Positions 59,357 to 64,000 of a stretch of 64,000 nucleotides of DNA are shown here, one piece after another. This DNA comes from Sagittula stellata E-37 (GTDB lineage: Bacteria > Pseudomonadota > Alphaproteobacteria > Rhodobacterales > Rhodobacteraceae). The DNA lies in NCBI RefSeq assembly GCF_039724765.1, contig NZ_CP155729.1, positions 3,791,501 through 3,855,500 of the forward strand, given 5' to 3'. The notes under the pieces were generated by a model. That model was not told where the DNA came from and made no database searches. It saw only the letters and a program-made list of their open reading frames with translations. Each line of letters begins with the position of its first letter. Within the stretch, counting starts at the first letter, position 1. The translations under genes and the position numbers were made by a program.

Positions 59357-61081
59357 ATGTCGGAAGCCGCCAAGCCCAAAGCCGCCAAGATCACGTCCGC
59401 CCGGGACTTTGTGAAGGCCCACAGCACCCCCGCCGAACAGACGGATGCCGAAACAAGAGGCACTGGCAAAACCGCGGGCCAGGCTTTTGCCGCGATCCAG
59501 GACAACCCGTTCTTCAGGATCATGCTCGACGAAAGCGCCACGCCGCAGGACAAGCTCGACCGGGTGACACAGGCCCTGACCTTCACCGACGACCGCGCGA
59601 AAGCGCGCGAGAACCTCGCCGCCTTCAACGCCTTCAAGGAATACCTGCAGTTCGAACGCAAGCGCATGGCGCAGGAAATCATCGCTCTGACCGACACGGA
59701 GGCCTTCGGCGAACTCAAACAGGTGTTCGAGGACATCAACACCGCGCTGATGACCTTCGAACGGCGTATCGGCCCGCTCACCGATATCGTCGACGCCGTC
59801 TACACGCTGCGGATGAACGGCGTGACCTTCGACATCTTCCAGGAGCTTCTGCAGGAGCGCGAGGACGAGAAGAAGCGATCCGGAAAGAGGGCTGTGCTGC
59901 GCGAACAGATGCTCGACCTCGAAGACAATATCCGAGCGCTGAAGGCCGAGAACGGCTTTCTCAAGGACGACCGCGGTTTCTTCGGCTTCGGCGGGGTGAA
60001 GAAAACGGCGCAGGACAAGATGGCCCAGAACGAGGTCGCCCTGGCGGCCGACACGAAGAAGCTGCAAGGCGTTCTGGCAGAGATGAAGGCGCTCGACGCC
60101 GGCGCCCCGCAAAGCGCGCGATACGCCGAGTTCGCGGCGGAAAAGGCCAAGCTGAAGGAATTGCTGGATATCACCTCGGAAGAGCACAGGGCCCGGCAGG
60201 AGGCGCTGGTGAAGTCCGCGCAGGATTTCATCGACACGACCGAAGCCCGGGTCTCCGGCGTGCTCGGTCACTTCAACGGCATGAACGGGCAGATCGAGAA
60301 CCTCGACGAGGCCAATTTCACCATGCGCTCGATGTACGCGATCCTCTCGGACGCGACGAAAGAGGTCGATACCCGCAACGAAGCCCGCCGCGAAGAGATC
60401 CGCAAGGCCATCGATGGCGCCGCCAGCGATCTTGAAAAGCTTGGGCAGGAACGGCTGGAACGCGACATCAACGCCTATATCTCGAACCTGGGACGGTCGT
60501 CGGTGGACACCACGGCTGTGCTGGCGGAACTGACCGCCTCCGGCCACCGCATCCATTCGATGAAGGAAGCGAACGAACAGCAGGTCGCCAAGACCCGCCA
60601 GCTTCATACCTCCGGCGTTGCAGGCGTGGCGGACCAGCTGTCGACCGTTCTGCAGGCCGTCTCCGCTGCTGCCCTGGGCGAAAGCTCCGAAGCGGCGAAG
60701 ATCAGCCTCGAACGTATGAACCGCACAACCGCGGAACTTGGCCAACGCGAAGTCATCCGCGTGGCGCTCGGCACGAAGGAGATCAACCAGGATCTGACGA
60801 ACGCGTTGTCCGAACTCTCCGAATACGGCGAGACCATCCGGGCCGCCACCTCGATCACCCGTGAAGGCCTTTCGGAAACGCGCGATCTGCTCGCGAAGAT
60901 CGAACGCCAGACCGCTGAGACACAAGCGGCGGTCAAGGAATCGCTCTCGGTGGCGGCGGACGTCGCGGGCGGCAAGGGCGGCGCCCGCCCCCCCGCAGCG
61001 GACGATACCGCAAAAGCGTCTGAAGAGCCGCAGACCACACCGAACCCGTTCGGTCTCGGCCAATCCCGGAACGGGTCATGA
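59357..61081 (+). CDS. Helix-rich coiled-coil protein paired with a ClpB-like ATPase
   Basis: A 574-residue, highly charged, almost entirely helical protein (MSEAAKPKAAKITSARDF at the start). Long heptad-like stretches run at about 110-230 (AFGELKQVFEDINTALMTFE, EREDEKKRSGKRAVLREQML), 245-330 and 430-540. A glycine/phenylalanine hinge RGFFGFGGVKK sits near 210. It has no signal peptide, membrane segment or enzyme motif. The C-terminal tail NPFGLGQS is Pro/Gly-rich and might dock a partner. It precedes a ClpB-like AAA+ gene on the same strand by 207 bases containing inverted repeats. No named family is recognised; an adaptor, scaffold or substrate of the unfoldase is inferred. Confidence 0.82.
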   Translation: MSEAAKPKAAKITSARDFVKAHSTPAEQTDAETRGTGKTAGQAFAAIQDNPFFRIMLDESATPQDKLDRVTQALTFTDDRAKARENLAAFNAFKEYLQFERKRMAQEIIALTDTEAFGELKQVFEDINTALMTFERRIGPLTDIVDAVYTLRMNGVTFDIFQELLQEREDEKKRSGKRAVLREQMLDLEDNIRALKAENGFLKDDRGFFGFGGVKKTAQDKMAQNEVALAADTKKLQGVLAEMKALDAGAPQSARYAEFAAEKAKLKELLDITSEEHRARQEALVKSAQDFIDTTEARVSGVLGHFNGMNGQIENLDEANFTMRSMYAILSDATKEVDTRNEARREEIRKAIDGAASDLEKLGQERLERDINAYISNLGRSSVDTTAVLAELTASGHRIHSMKEANEQQVAKTRQLHTSGVAGVADQLSTVLQAVSAAALGESSEAAKISLERMNRTTAELGQREVIRVALGTKEINQDLTNALSELSEYGETIRAATSITREGLSETRDLLAKIERQTAETQAAVKESLSVAADVAGGKGGARPPAADDTAKASEEPQTTPNPFGLGQSRNGS

Positions 61082-61130
61082 CCCACCGAGTGATCACACT
61101 TTCCGGCCTCGGATCGCTGCGCGATCCGAT

Positions 61131-61244
61131 CCGCCGGGGGCTCCGCCCCCGGACCCCCGGAGGTATTTCATCCAAGATGAAGACGAACCCATCCCTTCAT
61201 CTTGGTCTAAATACCCTTGGGGGGTCCGGGGGGCGATGCCCCCC
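61131..61244. repeat. Inverted pair of element A copies
   Basis: The left copy (61131-61183) reads CCGGGGGCTCCGCCCCCGG, ACCCCC, GGAGGTATTT and CCAAGATGAAG. The right copy (61194-61244) is its reverse complement with small changes. Together they form an inverted repeat with arms of about 50 bases around a ten-base centre. An extra perfect stem (CGCCTCGC/GCGAGGCG) follows at 61252-61271. It separates the coiled-coil gene from the ClpB-like gene and could terminate or attenuate readthrough. Confidence 0.8.
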
Positions 61245-61288
61245 GGCCGGTCGCCTCGCGACAGCGAGGCGACCCGTCACATCGTTGA

Positions 61289-63495
<2,207 letters not shown>

Positions 63496-63499
<4 letters not shown>

Positions 63500-63546
63500 G
63501 CGGTCCGCAGCCAGACAATGACGGCGCAGCAGGGCGTCCGGCATGA
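63496..63546 (+). CDS. 16-codon linker ORF coupled at both ends
   Basis: MSGPQPDNDGAAGRPA. Its ATG overlaps the TGA of the ClpB-like gene (ATGA), and its own TGA overlaps the ATG of the next gene (ATGA). Such an arrangement could carry ribosomes across the 43-base gap. The peptide itself has no motif. Confidence 0.4.
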
Positions 63547-64000
63547 CGGACCGCTTGGCATTCTCGGCAAACCTGGGGTTTCTCTGGACCGACAGGCCCC
63601 TGTCCGACGCGATACGGGCGGCGGGGGCAGCGGGCTTCGACGCGGTCGAATGCCACTGGCCCTACGACGCTCCGGTGGACTCCCTGTGCGCTGCCATGGC
63701 CGAGACCGGCCTGCCCATGCTGAGCGTCAACACACGGCGCGGGCCGCGGCCCGGGGACTTCGGCCTCTCTGCGGTGCCCGGGCGAGAGGCCGAGGCCCAC
63801 GCCGCCATCGCCGAGGCAGTGAACGGAGCCGTGGCTCTGGGCGCGCGCATGGTGCACGTGATGGCGGGGAAGTCGCGCGGTCCGAAAGCCCATGCTGCCT
63901 ATCACAATGCCCTGCGCCATGCCTGCGCGCTCGCCAAGCCGCACGGCCTTACGATCCTGATCGAACCCATCAACCAAAAGGACGCGCCGGGGTATTTCCT
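63543..64000 (+). CDS. Hydroxypyruvate isomerase-like TIM-barrel protein, N-terminal part
   Basis: The gene starts MTDRLAFSANLGFLWTDRPL and runs off the window end. LGFLWTDRPLSDAIRAAGAAGFDAVECHWPY, seen here as LGFLWTD and GFDAVECHWPYD, then VHVMAGK and ILIEPINQKDAPGYF match the Hyi/OtnI sugar isomerase group (AP endonuclease 2 fold), which has a metal-binding glutamate in IEPINQ. It probably isomerises hydroxypyruvate or a 2-oxo-tetronate. Only about 152 residues are visible. Translation is coupled through the mini-ORF upstream. Confidence 0.88.
   Translation, partial: MTDRLAFSANLGFLWTDRPLSDAIRAAGAAGFDAVECHWPYDAPVDSLCAAMAETGLPMLSVNTRRGPRPGDFGLSAVPGREAEAHAAIAEAVNGAVALGARMVHVMAGKSRGPKAHAAYHNALRHACALAKPHGLTILIEPINQKDAPGYF

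Overview
This 64 kb window is high-GC DNA with dense, overlapping operons. Gene content and family resemblance suggest a member of the Rhodobacterales (Roseobacter/Paracoccus-type Alphaproteobacteria). The evidence is an aerobic-type (cobG/cobN) cobalamin pathway arranged as in that group, the two-gene BluE/histidine-phosphatase set, a CobW-DUF1636 pair, and a dispersed short palindrome with the core GGTATTT...CCAAGATGAAG. No rRNA, tRNA or CRISPR was seen.

Layout. 1-8 kb is housekeeping: SDR fragment, CaCA antiporter, S49 peptidase, PriA, transaldolase-like aldolase, a ParA ATPase with an uncharacterised partner, and a small exported protein. 8.2-18.5 kb is an aromatic-catabolism cluster. It encodes a two-component flavin monooxygenase, an extradiol dioxygenase, an alpha/beta hydrolase, an NTF2-like protein, an outer-membrane MetA-like channel, a BKACE enzyme and an HpaI-type aldolase, with a TetR and an MhpR-like IclR regulator. 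A tyrosine-recombinase remnant sits at its left edge. 19.3-22.3 kb is an AT-richer insert holding a RloA/RloB (AbiL-like) ATPase plus Toprim-like pair, a candidate anti-phage module, next to an IS5-family element that uses a -1 frameshift.

22.9-46.8 kb is an almost complete cobalamin locus. One minus-strand run is headed by an adenosylcobalamin riboswitch (DUF1636-cobW-cobN-cobG-cobH-cobI-cobJ). A second minus-strand run follows (cobL-cobE-cobM-cobB-cobA-cobF). cobK lies on the opposite strand between them. cobO, cobQ, the aminopropanol-arm genes (histidine phosphatase, bluE, cbiB, cobD) and the nucleotide-loop genes (cobU, cobT, cobS) follow. Corrin ring synthesis, cobalt insertion by CobN (its partner chelatase subunits are not in the window), adenosylation and lower-ligand assembly are therefore nearly all here.

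46.8-59 kb is a phenylpropanoid/aromatic acid cluster: feruloyl-CoA synthase-like ligase, acyl-CoA dehydrogenase, crotonase, FAD monooxygenase, amidohydrolase, aldo/keto reductase and a MarR regulator. Two matching operator-like palindromes have the same spacing to a -35 box. A nitrate/sulfonate-type ABC importer follows. 59.3-63.5 kb holds the least familiar pair: a helical coiled-coil protein and a ClpB-like ATPase whose first ATPase domain has lost its Walker A lysine. They are followed by a 16-codon linker ORF and a TIM-barrel isomerase cut by the window end.

Several features deserve attention beyond annotation. A repeat element is carried in frame inside cobG. The cobK and cobL start codons overlap on opposite strands. 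A 120-bp tandem repeat lies in an open frame between cobA and cobF. The RloAB pair has a strongly marked TTG start and phased T-tracts upstream. The half-inactive ClpB/coiled-coil pair may be an undescribed system.
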